Shown here: positions 18,114 through 26,908 of the stretch, one piece after another
Layout: each line of letters starts with the position of its first letter
Position numbering within the stretch: the first letter of the stretch is position 1
From: G965195345 sp965277775
GTDB lineage: Bacteria > Pseudomonadota > Gammaproteobacteria > CAKMZV01
Reading direction: 5' to 3'
Length of the DNA: 64,000 bases
NCBI GenBank assembly: GCA_965277775.1
Contig: OZ255843.1
Location: forward strand, 1,612,001-1,676,000
Notes under the pieces: model-generated
Seen by the model: the letters and a program-made list of their open reading frames with translations, nothing else
Told to the model about the DNA's origin: nothing
Databases searched by the model: none
Made by a program: the position numbers and the translations under genes

Positions 18114-20495
18114 ATGAGTGAACAACAATACAGTTCTTCTAGTATTAAAGTATTAAAAGGTTTAGATGCTGTGCGTAAGCGGCCCGGCATGTACATTGGC
18201 GATACAGATGACGGCACAGGCTTGCACCACATGGTTTTTGAAGTGGTTGATAACTCAATCGACGAGGCACTCGCTGGGCATTGTTCGGTGATTCATATTG
18301 CCATCCATGATGATGGCTATGTCTCAGTGAAAGACGATGGTCGAGGCATTCCAGTGGACACGCACGAAGAAGGGAAGTCAGCAGCTGAAGTGATCATGAC
18401 GGTGCTTCATGCGGGCGGTAAGTTTGATGATAATTCTTATAAGGTTTCAGGGGGTCTTCACGGTGTGGGCGTTTCTGTGGTCAATGCTTTGTCCGAGCAT
18501 TTGGAATTAAAAATTTATCGACAAGGCAAAGAATGGCATCAAGATTATCGTTATGGTGAGCCAGTCGAACCATTGGTTGCAGTGGGCAATTCTGACAGAA
18601 AAGGAACTGAAATTCGCTTCAAACCCAGCACCCAGACATTTACCAACGTTGAATTTCACTATGACATTTTATTGAAACGCATTCGTGAGTTGTCGTTTTT
18701 AAATTCGGGGATTAGAATCATTCTTGAAGACAAGCGCGATGGCAAACGCGATGAATTCTGCTTCGAGGGGGGCATCAGAGCCTTCGTTGAATACATCAAT
18801 CGCAACCGTCAACAACTCCACCCAACGACGTTTTATGTCAAAGCGGTACGAGATGAGGTGGAAGTTGAAGTGGCCATGCAGTGGAGCGATGTTTATCAAG
18901 AAAGCATTTACTGCTTTACCAATAACATTCCACAACGCGATGGCGGAACGCATTTGTCTGGATTTAAAGGGGCATTAACGCGCTCGTTAAACACTTACAT
19001 AGACCAAGAAGGATTTGCTAAAAAAGCCAAAGTGACCTTGAGCGGAGATGATGCGCGCGAAGGCTTGGCAGCAGTCATATCAGTCAAAGTACCCGACCCC
19101 AAATTTTCTTCACAAACCAAAGACAAGCTGGTTTCTTCCGAGATCAAAGGCATTGTTGAGCAAGTGCTGAACGAAGCATTAAAAGATTTTTTATTAGAAA
19201 ACCCCAACGATGCAAAAGCCATCTGCTTGAAAATTGTGGACGCTGCCCGCGCCAGAGAAGCTGCGCGCAAGGCACGCGAAATGACTCGTCGAAAAGATGC
19301 ATTGGATATTGCAGGTTTGCCTGGAAAGTTGGCTGATTGTCAGGAGAAATCCCCAGCCTTGTCTGAACTGTATTTGGTGGAGGGTGATTCTGCTGGCGGT
19401 TCAGCCAAACAAGGTCGAGACAGACGAACTCAAGCCATTTTGCCCTTGAAAGGCAAGATTTTGAACGTTGAAAAAGCCCGATTTGACAAGATGCTATCGT
19501 CGCAGGAAGTGGGGACGCTCATCACCGCTTTGGGCTGTGGCATTGGGGCAGATGAATATGACATTGAAAAATTGCGCTATCACAACATTATTATCATGAC
19601 CGATGCCGATGTTGACGGGGCGCACATTCGGACCTTGTTATTGACATTTTTCTACAGACAATATCCTGAATTGATTGAACGTGGTTACGTCTATATTGCT
19701 CAACCCCCTTTGTATAAAATTAAAAAAGGCAAGCAAGAACAATACTTTAAGGACGATCAGGCTTTGGATGATTATTTGATTGCTTTGGCATTAAGCAACG
19801 CCAGCATCAATGTTGGCGATGGCAATTTACCTTTACAAGGAGAAAGCCTACAAAATCTCTTTGACATGCGTTTAAAAGCCAATCACGCGACCAAACGCCT
19901 GACCAAAAGAATTGATGTCAGCCTGTTGACGAGTATCCAAAAACTGCCAGTATTGACTGCAGACGCTGATAAAACCGAGTGGTCCGATCAACTGAGAACC
20001 AGCTTAAAACAATTAGACATTTTGCAACGCCATCATTTTGAAGTCCACCTGCGTGATGGAGACATCATTGTTGAGGCAGCCATGCACGGTAAACCAGAAC
20101 GATGGGTCTTAGACGACACTTTTTTTGCCAGCAAAGATTATCAAAACATGATGAGCTGGCGCTCAGTCCAAGCAGAATTAGTCAGCGATGATATTGAAGT
20201 CAAACGCGGCGAAAAAGTATATTCGGTGACTGATTTTGAAAGCGCATTGTTGTTGTTGATGAGCGAAGCAAAGCGGGGACAGCAGGTGCAACGTTATAAA
20301 GGTCTGGGAGAGATGAATCCTGAACAGCTTTGGGAAACGACAATGGACCCAGAAGCCCGTCGATTATTGCGGGTACAAGTGGAAGATGCGATCCAAGCAG
20401 ATGATATATTTACCACATTGATGGGTGACGAAGTTGAGCCCAGACGGATATTTATTGAATCGAATGCTTTGATTGCTGAAAACATTGACATCTAA
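18114..20495 (+). CDS. gyrB: DNA gyrase subunit B
   Basis: The 793-residue ATPase subunit drives negative supercoiling. The N-terminal GHKL domain shows DNSIDEALAGH, DDGRGIPVD and GGLHGVGVSVVNALS. The transducer contains QTKDKLVSSEIKG, and the TOPRIM domain has EGDSAGGSAKQGRDR and DADVDGAHIRTLL. Between about residues 550 and 720 lies the insertion typical of gammaproteobacterial GyrB. The C-terminal RYKGLGEMNPEQLWETTMDP is complete. It is not next to dnaA, dnaN or recF, so this locus is not the classical origin region; it lies between efp and ribE. Confidence 0.98.
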   Translation: MSEQQYSSSSIKVLKGLDAVRKRPGMYIGDTDDGTGLHHMVFEVVDNSIDEALAGHCSVIHIAIHDDGYVSVKDDGRGIPVDTHEEGKSAAEVIMTVLHAGGKFDDNSYKVSGGLHGVGVSVVNALSEHLELKIYRQGKEWHQDYRYGEPVEPLVAVGNSDRKGTEIRFKPSTQTFTNVEFHYDILLKRIRELSFLNSGIRIILEDKRDGKRDEFCFEGGIRAFVEYINRNRQQLHPTTFYVKAVRDEVEVEVAMQWSDVYQESIYCFTNNIPQRDGGTHLSGFKGALTRSLNTYIDQEGFAKKAKVTLSGDDAREGLAAVISVKVPDPKFSSQTKDKLVSSEIKGIVEQVLNEALKDFLLENPNDAKAICLKIVDAARAREAARKAREMTRRKDALDIAGLPGKLADCQEKSPALSELYLVEGDSAGGSAKQGRDRRTQAILPLKGKILNVEKARFDKMLSSQEVGTLITALGCGIGADEYDIEKLRYHNIIIMTDADVDGAHIRTLLLTFFYRQYPELIERGYVYIAQPPLYKIKKGKQEQYFKDDQALDDYLIALALSNASINVGDGNLPLQGESLQNLFDMRLKANHATKRLTKRIDVSLLTSIQKLPVLTADADKTEWSDQLRTSLKQLDILQRHHFEVHLRDGDIIVEAAMHGKPERWVLDDTFFASKDYQNMMSWRSVQAELVSDDIEVKRGEKVYSVTDFESALLLLMSEAKRGQQVQRYKGLGEMNPEQLWETTMDPEARRLLRVQVEDAIQADDIFTTLMGDEVEPRRIFIESNALIAENIDI

Positions 20496-20500
20496 ATACC

Positions 20501-21106
20501 ATGTTCACGGGAATCATTCAAGCCGTTGGCTCTGTTGATCGGCTTAACATCATGTCAGAAGGATTAAAGCTGGCTGTGCAAACACCTGATGCTTTGATGG
20601 CAACAGTCAAATTGGGCGATAGCATTGCAGTCAATGGCGTTTGCTTAACGGCCATAGCAATCCACGATCAAGGATTTGAAGCCGATGTTTCCAATGAGAC
20701 GCTTGAGAAAACCACATTTGCTGAATTAACCCAAGGACAAAAAGTTAATTTGGAATTGGCACTCAAAGTTGGCGACCCTCTAGGTGGTCATTGGGTCAGT
20801 GGTCATGTGGATGATACGGCTGAAATTGTTGAAATTTCTGTGCAAGGATTCAGTCACCACGTTAAAGTCGAAGTGGCTGATCAATGGCAGGCTTTTATTG
20901 CCCCCAAAGGCTCTGTTTCTTTGGATGGTGTCAGTCTGACAGTTAATGAACGATGCGGTAATATCCTTCAGTTGAATCTTGTGCCACACACGCTGGCAGC
21001 AACGACCTTGAGCGCCTGGTCGAAGGGGCAAAAAATAAACTTAGAAATTGATACACTGGCTCGATACATGGTGAATCATCAACGATCCAATCACCATTAT
21101 GATTAG
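20501..21106 (+). CDS. ribE: Riboflavin synthase alpha subunit
   Basis: The 201-residue enzyme converts two 6,7-dimethyl-8-ribityllumazine into riboflavin plus a pyrimidinedione. It starts MFTGIIQ and has two lumazine-binding repeats, the first with GDSIAVNGVCLT and the second with KGSVSLDGVSLTVNE; GGHWVSGHVD joins them. The start is only 5 bp after gyrB, and the end overlaps the next rib gene by 8 bp, so the three genes are probably co-transcribed. No FMN riboswitch can fit in front of it. Confidence 0.97.
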   Translation: MFTGIIQAVGSVDRLNIMSEGLKLAVQTPDALMATVKLGDSIAVNGVCLTAIAIHDQGFEADVSNETLEKTTFAELTQGQKVNLELALKVGDPLGGHWVSGHVDDTAEIVEISVQGFSHHVKVEVADQWQAFIAPKGSVSLDGVSLTVNERCGNILQLNLVPHTLAATTLSAWSKGQKINLEIDTLARYMVNHQRSNHHYD

Positions 21107-22199
21107 TGCTATAGAAGAAATCATTGCAGATTTTCGTCAGGGTAAAATGGTCATTCTAATTGACGATGAAAACCGCGAGAATGAAGGCGACATTTTTATT
21201 TCTGCAAAGCAATGCAATGCAGAAGCCATCAATTTTATGGCCACGCACGCCAGAGGGCTCATCTGTTTAACCTTAACCGAAGCGCGTTGTCAGCAATTAG
21301 ATTTTCCTTTGATGATTGGTAATAATAGCAACAGTGGTACGAACTTTACTGTGTCCATCGACGCTGCCAATTCAACCACGGGCATATCGGCGAAAGAACG
21401 CTCAGAGACCATCATTAAAGCAGTATCTGAAACGGCCACAGCGACAGATTTTATTCAACCAGGGCATGTTTTCCCATTGATGGCGAGGCAAGGTGGAACA
21501 CTGGTTCGCGCCGGTCATACAGAGGCTGGTTGTGACCTATCGCGCTTAGCGGGTGAAAATGAACCCGCTTCTGTCATTGTAGAAATCATGAACGCCGATG
21601 GTACCATGGCACGCTTGCCAGATTTGGAGATTTTCGCAGAAACCCATCAAATAAAATTAGGCACCATTGCCGATCTCATTCGGTATAGAATGCGCACCGA
21701 AAATTTGGTTCAATTGCAACACCAATGTCAATTTCCAACACGTTATGGCAATTTTACTTTGCACCTATATAGAGATACCATTGACCAACACGACCACATA
21801 GCTTTGACATATGGCGATTATGCCAACCAAGACTCAACAATGGTGCGTGTTCATATGCAATTGTTCTTGCACGATGCTTTATGCGGTGAGCGTGAATCGA
21901 GTGCTTTTACCCTGTCCAAAGCAATGGAAAAAATAGTGGCAAATGGCCACGGCGTGATCGTTTGTTTGAAAGCGGCATTGCTCGAAATGGATTTGCTGAA
22001 ACAGATCGAATACTGGGAAAAACAAGATCAAGGCGATGCTGATGTGAACCAAGAATGGGTGGACGATAATAAAACCTTTGGCAAGGGCGCAAGTATTCTC
22101 TACGACTTGGGTGTCAGAAAGATGGTGGTATTAGGTTCGCAGTGGGGCAACAATTTGTTGAGTGGATTTGAATTGGAGGTTGAACGGTTCATTAAATAG
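21099..22199 (+). CDS. ribB: 3,4-dihydroxy-2-butanone 4-phosphate synthase fused to a degenerate GTP cyclohydrolase II-like domain (RibBX type)
   Basis: The N-terminal ~200 residues are a complete DHBP synthase: DDENRENEGD at ~24-33, ATHARGLICL, GHVFPLMARQGG and HTEAGCDLSRLAG. It makes the four-carbon unit of riboflavin from ribulose 5-phosphate. The C-terminal ~160 residues align with GTP cyclohydrolase II, but the zinc-binding CLTGD..C.C motif is absent: after VRVHMQLFLHDALCGE no CDCG follows, and the usual IYLxQEGRG stretch is not recognisable. That half is therefore unlikely to hydrolyse GTP, and a separate ribA is expected elsewhere. Fusions of this kind are known in gammaproteobacteria. 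Confidence 0.93.
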   Translation: MISAIEEIIADFRQGKMVILIDDENRENEGDIFISAKQCNAEAINFMATHARGLICLTLTEARCQQLDFPLMIGNNSNSGTNFTVSIDAANSTTGISAKERSETIIKAVSETATATDFIQPGHVFPLMARQGGTLVRAGHTEAGCDLSRLAGENEPASVIVEIMNADGTMARLPDLEIFAETHQIKLGTIADLIRYRMRTENLVQLQHQCQFPTRYGNFTLHLYRDTIDQHDHIALTYGDYANQDSTMVRVHMQLFLHDALCGERESSAFTLSKAMEKIVANGHGVIVCLKAALLEMDLLKQIEYWEKQDQGDADVNQEWVDDNKTFGKGASILYDLGVRKMVVLGSQWGNNLLSGFELEVERFIK

Positions 22200-22377
22200 T
22201 TTCAGAGTTTTTTAGTCTCCTTAGTCTCCGCCCTCATTTATGAGCGAAAGAGGCTTTTTAAAACACGGGGGCGCCCTCATTGATCTGACACACGCCCTCG
22301 CGCATGATGGAAATATTCAAGAATAATCATTGAAAACAATTAATCTGAAATAGTAGTGGAAACATTCAATAAGTATA

Positions 22378-22863
22378 GTGGCTAAACAAAAAAAGAACCC
22401 CTTGACCATCGCAGAAAATCGTAAAGCACGACACGATTATCAACTTGAATCGTTTTATGAGGCGGGCATCATTTTACAAGGTTGGGAAGTCAAAAGCCTG
22501 CGTTCAGGAAAGGTACAGTTACGCGACAGTTATGTGAAAATTTTACATAATGAAGCCTTCTTAATGGGGGCTTTAATCAATCCGTTGCCCACGGCTTCAA
22601 CCCACGTTGAGGTTGATCCTAATCGCACCAGAAAACTGCTGTTGAATCGGCGCGAAATCAATAAATTGATGGGTTATATTAACCTACAAGGTTATACAGT
22701 CGTTGCCCTGTCTCTGTATTGGAAAAAAGGCAAGACCAAAGTTAGTTTAGGTCTGGCCAAAGGCAAAAAAGAACACGATAAACGCCAAAGTTTGAAAGAA
22801 CGTGATTGGAACCGCAATAAGGCTCGGATATTATCGGGACAGTTGAAAAAAGGTTCAGCCTAA
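22378..22863 (+). CDS. smpB: SsrA-binding protein SmpB
   Basis: The 161-residue basic RNA-binding partner of tmRNA acts in trans-translation. It has NPLTIAENRKARHDYQ, GIILQGWEVKSLR, LRDSYVKI and the Lys-rich C-terminal tail GLAKGKKEHDKR...RDWNR. The start is GTG at 22378, which gives the typical MAKQKK N-terminus. The tmRNA gene, often nearby, is not seen. The 178 bp before it contain two imperfect GC-rich repeats with GCCCTC but no clear terminator. Confidence 0.96.
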   Translation: MAKQKKNPLTIAENRKARHDYQLESFYEAGIILQGWEVKSLRSGKVQLRDSYVKILHNEAFLMGALINPLPTASTHVEVDPNRTRKLLLNRREINKLMGYINLQGYTVVALSLYWKKGKTKVSLGLAKGKKEHDKRQSLKERDWNRNKARILSGQLKKGSA

Positions 22864-22874
22864 AAGCACTGATT

Positions 22875-23072
22875 TTACCTTAGTTTTGTCATCCGTCTCG
22901 CCATTTTGTTCACGACTCCTTTCATAGTTGAGGCGTCATTTAATTTCGCAACGCATTGATATTCAATGATTTTCCCTTTTAGTAGGTGCGTATCTCTACC
23001 ACAAAAATGATTGCTCAAGCTATTAGCTGCTACTGCAAAGAACGTCCGTTTAGCATATAATGATTTTTTCAT
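22875..23072 (-). CDS. Small hypothetical ORF
   Basis: This 65-residue basic frame runs antisense between smpB and the ABC transporter. It has two Cys, no signal or membrane segment, and no clear ribosome site. I recognise no family. It may be chance, or part of an untranslated or small-RNA region; it is listed because nothing else explains these 270 bp. Confidence 0.2.
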   Translation of the reverse strand: MKKSLYAKRTFFAVAANSLSNHFCGRDTHLLKGKIIEYQCVAKLNDASTMKGVVNKMARRMTKLR

Positions 23073-23131
23073 AATTTCTAGTCTTGATTCATTTTTGAGT
23101 CATTTTTTTTAAATCATTTGGAGGAAAACTA

Positions 23132-24319
23132 ATGAAACAGTTTAAATTATTATTGGTCAGTGCAACTCTGGCTATGAGCAGTGTCGTCTCGGCGGCCTCT
23201 ATCAATATGGGCATCATTCTAGGCTTTACTGGACCGATTGAATCTTTAACGCCAGATATGGCAAAAGGGGCTGAAATTGCTTGGGAAGAAGCGTCTGCTT
23301 CTGGTGCATTAATGGGCGGTATGAACATTAAGGTATTCCGTGCAGATTCAACGTGTACCGATGCCGGTGTTGCCACTTCGGGCGCAGAGCGTTTGGTGAC
23401 ATCTAATAAGGTATTGGCCATTATGGGTGCCGATTGTTCGGGCGTCACAGGCGCCGTTGTGAACAATGTTGCTGTACCAAATGGCGTGGTGATGGTTTCA
23501 CCTTCTGCCACTTCTCCAGCACTTTCTGACATCAAAGACAAAGGCTATTTTTTTCGCACGGCACCTTCGGATGCGCGTCAAGGCGAAGTGATGGCTGAAA
23601 TCATTGTCAACAAAGGCGTTAAAGAAATTGCAGTGACCTACACCAACAACGATTATGGTAAAGGCTTACAAGAATCGTTCGCCTCAGCATTCAAAAAACT
23701 GGGTGGAGAAATCGTGGCAACAGTCCCCCATGAAGATGGTAAAGCGGATTACTCAGCGGAAGTTGCGACCTTGTCAGCCTCAGGTGCTAAATGGCTGGCC
23801 GTTTTTGGTTATCTTGATAAAGGCGGAAAGGGTATCATCCAAGCTTCATTGGACTTAGATGCGTTTAGTCATTTCGCTTTGGGTGATGGCATGATCGGTG
23901 ATTCTTTGACCGATAACTTTGGCAATGACATTAATGGAACCATTGGTACAGTGCCTGGCTCAGAGAGCGATTCTGTCCAAACATTCAAAGACATGGCCGC
24001 CAAGGCGGGTGTTAAAGGCAATGGTCCCTATCAAGCGGAATCCTATGATGCAGCGGCTTTGATAGCGCTGTCACTTCAAGCTTCTGGTAAACTAAACCGT
24101 CAAGGCATTCGCGATAACATGAACCGTGTTGCTAATGCACCTGGCATTAAGATTTATCCTGGAGAATTGGCTATGGCACTCAAAATTCTCGCGCGCGGCG
24201 GTGAAGTAAATTACGAAGGTGCCACAGGCGTTAAATTCAACGATGTTGGTGGTGTATTTGGCAGTTATAAAGAGCTTGTGGTCAAATCAGGCAAGTTTGA
24301 AACGGTTAAAGTTTGGTAA
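23132..24319 (+). CDS. livK: Branched-chain-amino-acid/amide-type ABC transporter, periplasmic binding protein
   Basis: The 395-residue protein has a Sec signal (cut after ...SSVVSAA) and a two-lobed Peripla_BP_6 fold. INMGIILGFTGPIESLTPDMA begins the mature part, and MGADCSGVTGAVVNNVAVPNGV contains the ligand-loop Ser. A GGAGG ribosome site lies about 7 bases before the ATG. It is the first gene of a five-gene importer. The family binds leucine-type amino acids, urea, amides or other small amino compounds; the sequence does not fix the ligand. Its place 5 kb before the methylamine-type operon makes an amine, urea or amino acid plausible. Confidence 0.9.
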   Translation: MKQFKLLLVSATLAMSSVVSAASINMGIILGFTGPIESLTPDMAKGAEIAWEEASASGALMGGMNIKVFRADSTCTDAGVATSGAERLVTSNKVLAIMGADCSGVTGAVVNNVAVPNGVVMVSPSATSPALSDIKDKGYFFRTAPSDARQGEVMAEIIVNKGVKEIAVTYTNNDYGKGLQESFASAFKKLGGEIVATVPHEDGKADYSAEVATLSASGAKWLAVFGYLDKGGKGIIQASLDLDAFSHFALGDGMIGDSLTDNFGNDINGTIGTVPGSESDSVQTFKDMAAKAGVKGNGPYQAESYDAAALIALSLQASGKLNRQGIRDNMNRVANAPGIKIYPGELAMALKILARGGEVNYEGATGVKFNDVGGVFGSYKELVVKSGKFETVKVW

Positions 24320-24374
24320 TCGTAACCAATAAACCCTAACCAAAGACATTCATAACTGCGCTGACTGATCCATT

Positions 24375-25127
24375 GTGATTAGAGCCATAAACGCTTCAAA
24401 ACACTTTGGTGGTTTACGCGCAGTTGACAATGTGACGTTGAGCATCAACGCAGGAAATATTACTGGGTTGATTGGTCCAAATGGTGCGGGTAAGACCACA
24501 TTTTTCAACACCCTCGCTGGGTTATATCCCCTCAGCAAGGGTGAAATGTTTCTATTCAACGAACCCATCAGTCACTTGAGCGCCAGTCAGCGATTTGACA
24601 AGGGGATTCTCAGAACGTTTCAATTGGCACAGGAATTTTTCAGCATGACCGTGTTGGAAAATCTCATGATGGTGCCCAGCGGTCAATTGGGTGAAAACTT
24701 ACTCAATACTTGGATTGCCCGCCATAAAATCAAGCAGCAGGAAGAAGAAATCCGAGCAAAAGCCATCGAAGTCATTACATTCCTTAATTTAGAACATCTG
24801 AGCAACGAACTTGCGGGTAACTTATCTGGTGGACAGAAAAAATTACTCGAATTGGCGCGCACCATGATGGTGGAGCCCAAAATTATTTTGTTGGATGAAA
24901 TCGGCGCTGGCGTTAATAAGACTTTACTCAAAAAAATTGGCGATGCCATTTTGCGCCTCAAAAAAGAAAAGAACTATACTTTTTGTATGATTGAACATGA
25001 TTTGGATTTTATTGAACGATTGTGCGATAAAGTCATTGTCATGGCGGATGGTCGGTTACTGGCAGAAGGAGATATGGGCAGCATCAAAAAAAATGAAGCG
25101 GTGATTGAAGCCTACTTAGGTCGTTGA
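24375..25127 (+). CDS. livG: Liv-type ABC transporter ATPase (LivG-like)
   Basis: The 250-residue ATPase has Walker A GPNGAGKTT (~35-43), ABC signature LSGGQKK (~150) and a Walker B-like ILLDEIGAGV in which the usual P after DE is I. The C-terminal GDMGSIKKNEAVIEAYLG ending is a LivG hallmark. The start is GTG at 24375. It powers import with the LivF-like partner 27 bp downstream. Confidence 0.92.
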   Translation: MIRAINASKHFGGLRAVDNVTLSINAGNITGLIGPNGAGKTTFFNTLAGLYPLSKGEMFLFNEPISHLSASQRFDKGILRTFQLAQEFFSMTVLENLMMVPSGQLGENLLNTWIARHKIKQQEEEIRAKAIEVITFLNLEHLSNELAGNLSGGQKKLLELARTMMVEPKIILLDEIGAGVNKTLLKKIGDAILRLKKEKNYTFCMIEHDLDFIERLCDKVIVMADGRLLAEGDMGSIKKNEAVIEAYLGR

Positions 25128-25154
25128 TTCAATGGATATGGAGCCTATGAGCGC

Positions 25155-25856
25155 ATGCAATTGACTGGCAAAAACATGACGGGCGGTTATACCCAAGTTG
25201 ACATTCTTAACGATTGTAGCTTGACCGTGCAGAGTGGTGAATTAGTCGTCATTGTTGGGCCGAACGGCGCTGGCAAGTCAACGGCGATGAAAGCCTTGCT
25301 CGGTATGGTTGATCTACGTCAGGGTCAGGTGACTTTAGACGGCGTTGACTTGGTCAAATTGTCGCCGCAAGAACGCGTCATGAAAGGCATGGCTTTTGTA
25401 CCGCAAACGCACAATGTCTTCAGCCACATGAGTGTGGAAGAAAATTTAGAAATGGGGGTTTTTAATCAGCCAGAGTTATTTGATGAAGCCGTTGAAAAAA
25501 TATATCAGGTATTTCCCATTCTGTCTCAAAAAAGAAATCAATTTGTGGGAGAACTCTCAGGCGGTCAACGCCAACAAGTTGCTATTGGCAGAGCGATGAT
25601 GTGCGAGCCCAGCGTGTTGATGTTGGATGAACCCACTGCGGGCATTTCGCCCATCGTGATGGATGAATTATTTAATCTAATCTTGAAGATTAAGAAATCG
25701 GGTGTGGCCGTATTGATGGTTGAACAAAACGCCCGCCAAGCCCTCAACATAGCCGATCGAGGTTATGTATTGAGATTGGGTGGCAATTTCCGCGACGGCA
25801 CAGGTCAGGAACTGCTCAATGACCAAGAAGTTCGACAATCCTTTTTAGGGGGTTAG
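25155..25856 (+). CDS. livF: Liv-type ABC transporter ATPase (LivF-like)
   Basis: The 233-residue second ATPase has Walker A GPNGAGKST, Q-loop FVPQTHNVF, signature LSGGQRQQVAIGRAM and Walker B VLMLDEPTAGISP, with the switch His position occupied in LMVEQNARQAL, as usual for LivF. It ends 1 bp before the first permease gene, so coupling is tight. Confidence 0.93.
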   Translation: MQLTGKNMTGGYTQVDILNDCSLTVQSGELVVIVGPNGAGKSTAMKALLGMVDLRQGQVTLDGVDLVKLSPQERVMKGMAFVPQTHNVFSHMSVEENLEMGVFNQPELFDEAVEKIYQVFPILSQKRNQFVGELSGGQRQQVAIGRAMMCEPSVLMLDEPTAGISPIVMDELFNLILKIKKSGVAVLMVEQNARQALNIADRGYVLRLGGNFRDGTGQELLNDQEVRQSFLGG

Positions 25857-25857
25857 T

Positions 25858-26880
25858 ATGGAATATTTCTATGACATACTGCATGCGCTCTTAGTCATTG
25901 CCAATTTCATTGTGGTTCCTGCGTTGGCGTACGGCTCTCAATTGGCCTTAGGCGCAGTTGGCATCACATTGATATTTGCCGTGTTGAAATTTTCAAATTT
26001 TGCCCACGGAGAAACCATGGCCTTTGGTGCCATTTCAACCATCCTATTCACTTGGTTATTTCAGCATATGGGTTGGGCATCATCCGTATTACCAACCGCT
26101 TTGTTTGCACTCCCTTTTGCTTTGTTGGCCACAATTTTATTGGTGCTGGCCACCGATAAATGGGTCTATAACTATCATCGAAAAATCAGCAGCAACCCAC
26201 TGATACTGATGATTGTTTCCATTGGGGTGATGTTTATGTTAAATGGCTTAAATCGCGTGATTTTAGGGACAGGTGACATCGTATTTGCTGATGGTGTGCG
26301 CTTTATCCTACGCGCAGGGGAATTTAAAAAATCAACGGGTTTGGATGAAGGCCTAACCATTAAAACAACCCAACTGATCACCATCTTTATCACCTTCTCA
26401 ACCATCATCGCCTTACACTTCTTCCTGTTTAAAAGTCGTCTTGGAAAAGCCATGCGGGCTTTCTCCGATAATGAAAATTTAGCTTTGCTTTCGGGCATTG
26501 AACCCCGAAAAATCATTCGATTAACGTGGGTGATTTCTGCCATCATGGCCACATTAGCAGGTGGCTTATATGGTCTGGATAAGGGATACCAGCCTTATAC
26601 TTTCTTCCATCTATTATTGCCACTTTTTGCCGCAGCCATTGTCGGTGGACTGGGCAATCCCTTGGGGGCGATTATGGGCGGTTACCTCATTGCTTTTTCA
26701 GAGATTGGTCTGACATTTGCCTTTCGCAAAGTATGGAATTATTTGGGACCTGAGCAATTTGCAATCGATGGTTTATTACAAATGATCGCAACGGAATACA
26801 AATTAGCCATCTCGTTTGTCATCCTGGTGATCGTGTTGTTATTCCGACCGACGGGTATTTTCAAGAGCCGAGTTGAATGA
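25858..26880 (+). CDS. livH: Liv-type ABC transporter permease (LivH-like)
   Basis: This 340-residue inner-membrane permease has about eight helices. It contains the family motif near the N-terminus, LGAVGITLIFAVLKFSNFAHGE, and the cytoplasmic loop SRLGKAMRAFSDNENLALLSGI that contacts the ATPases. The C-terminal ...LLFRPTGIF is typical. Its last bases overlap an upstream in-frame extension of the next permease gene. Confidence 0.93.
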   Translation: MEYFYDILHALLVIANFIVVPALAYGSQLALGAVGITLIFAVLKFSNFAHGETMAFGAISTILFTWLFQHMGWASSVLPTALFALPFALLATILLVLATDKWVYNYHRKISSNPLILMIVSIGVMFMLNGLNRVILGTGDIVFADGVRFILRAGEFKKSTGLDEGLTIKTTQLITIFITFSTIIALHFFLFKSRLGKAMRAFSDNENLALLSGIEPRKIIRLTWVISAIMATLAGGLYGLDKGYQPYTFFHLLLPLFAAAIVGGLGNPLGAIMGGYLIAFSEIGLTFAFRKVWNYLGPEQFAIDGLLQMIATEYKLAISFVILVIVLLFRPTGIFKSRVE

Positions 26881-26908
26881 TGGATTTAGTCAAAGGAGTT
26901 CATTCCTA

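Noticed and set aside
20496..20500. FMN riboswitch expected before a riboflavin gene
   Set aside because: Only 5 bp separate gyrB and ribE, so there is no room for one.
22864..23131. Possible tmRNA gene next to smpB
   Set aside because: The minus strand has a tag-like FFAVAAN stretch, but it lacks a following stop in that frame, and the tRNA-Ala-like ends and CCA of tmRNA are absent.
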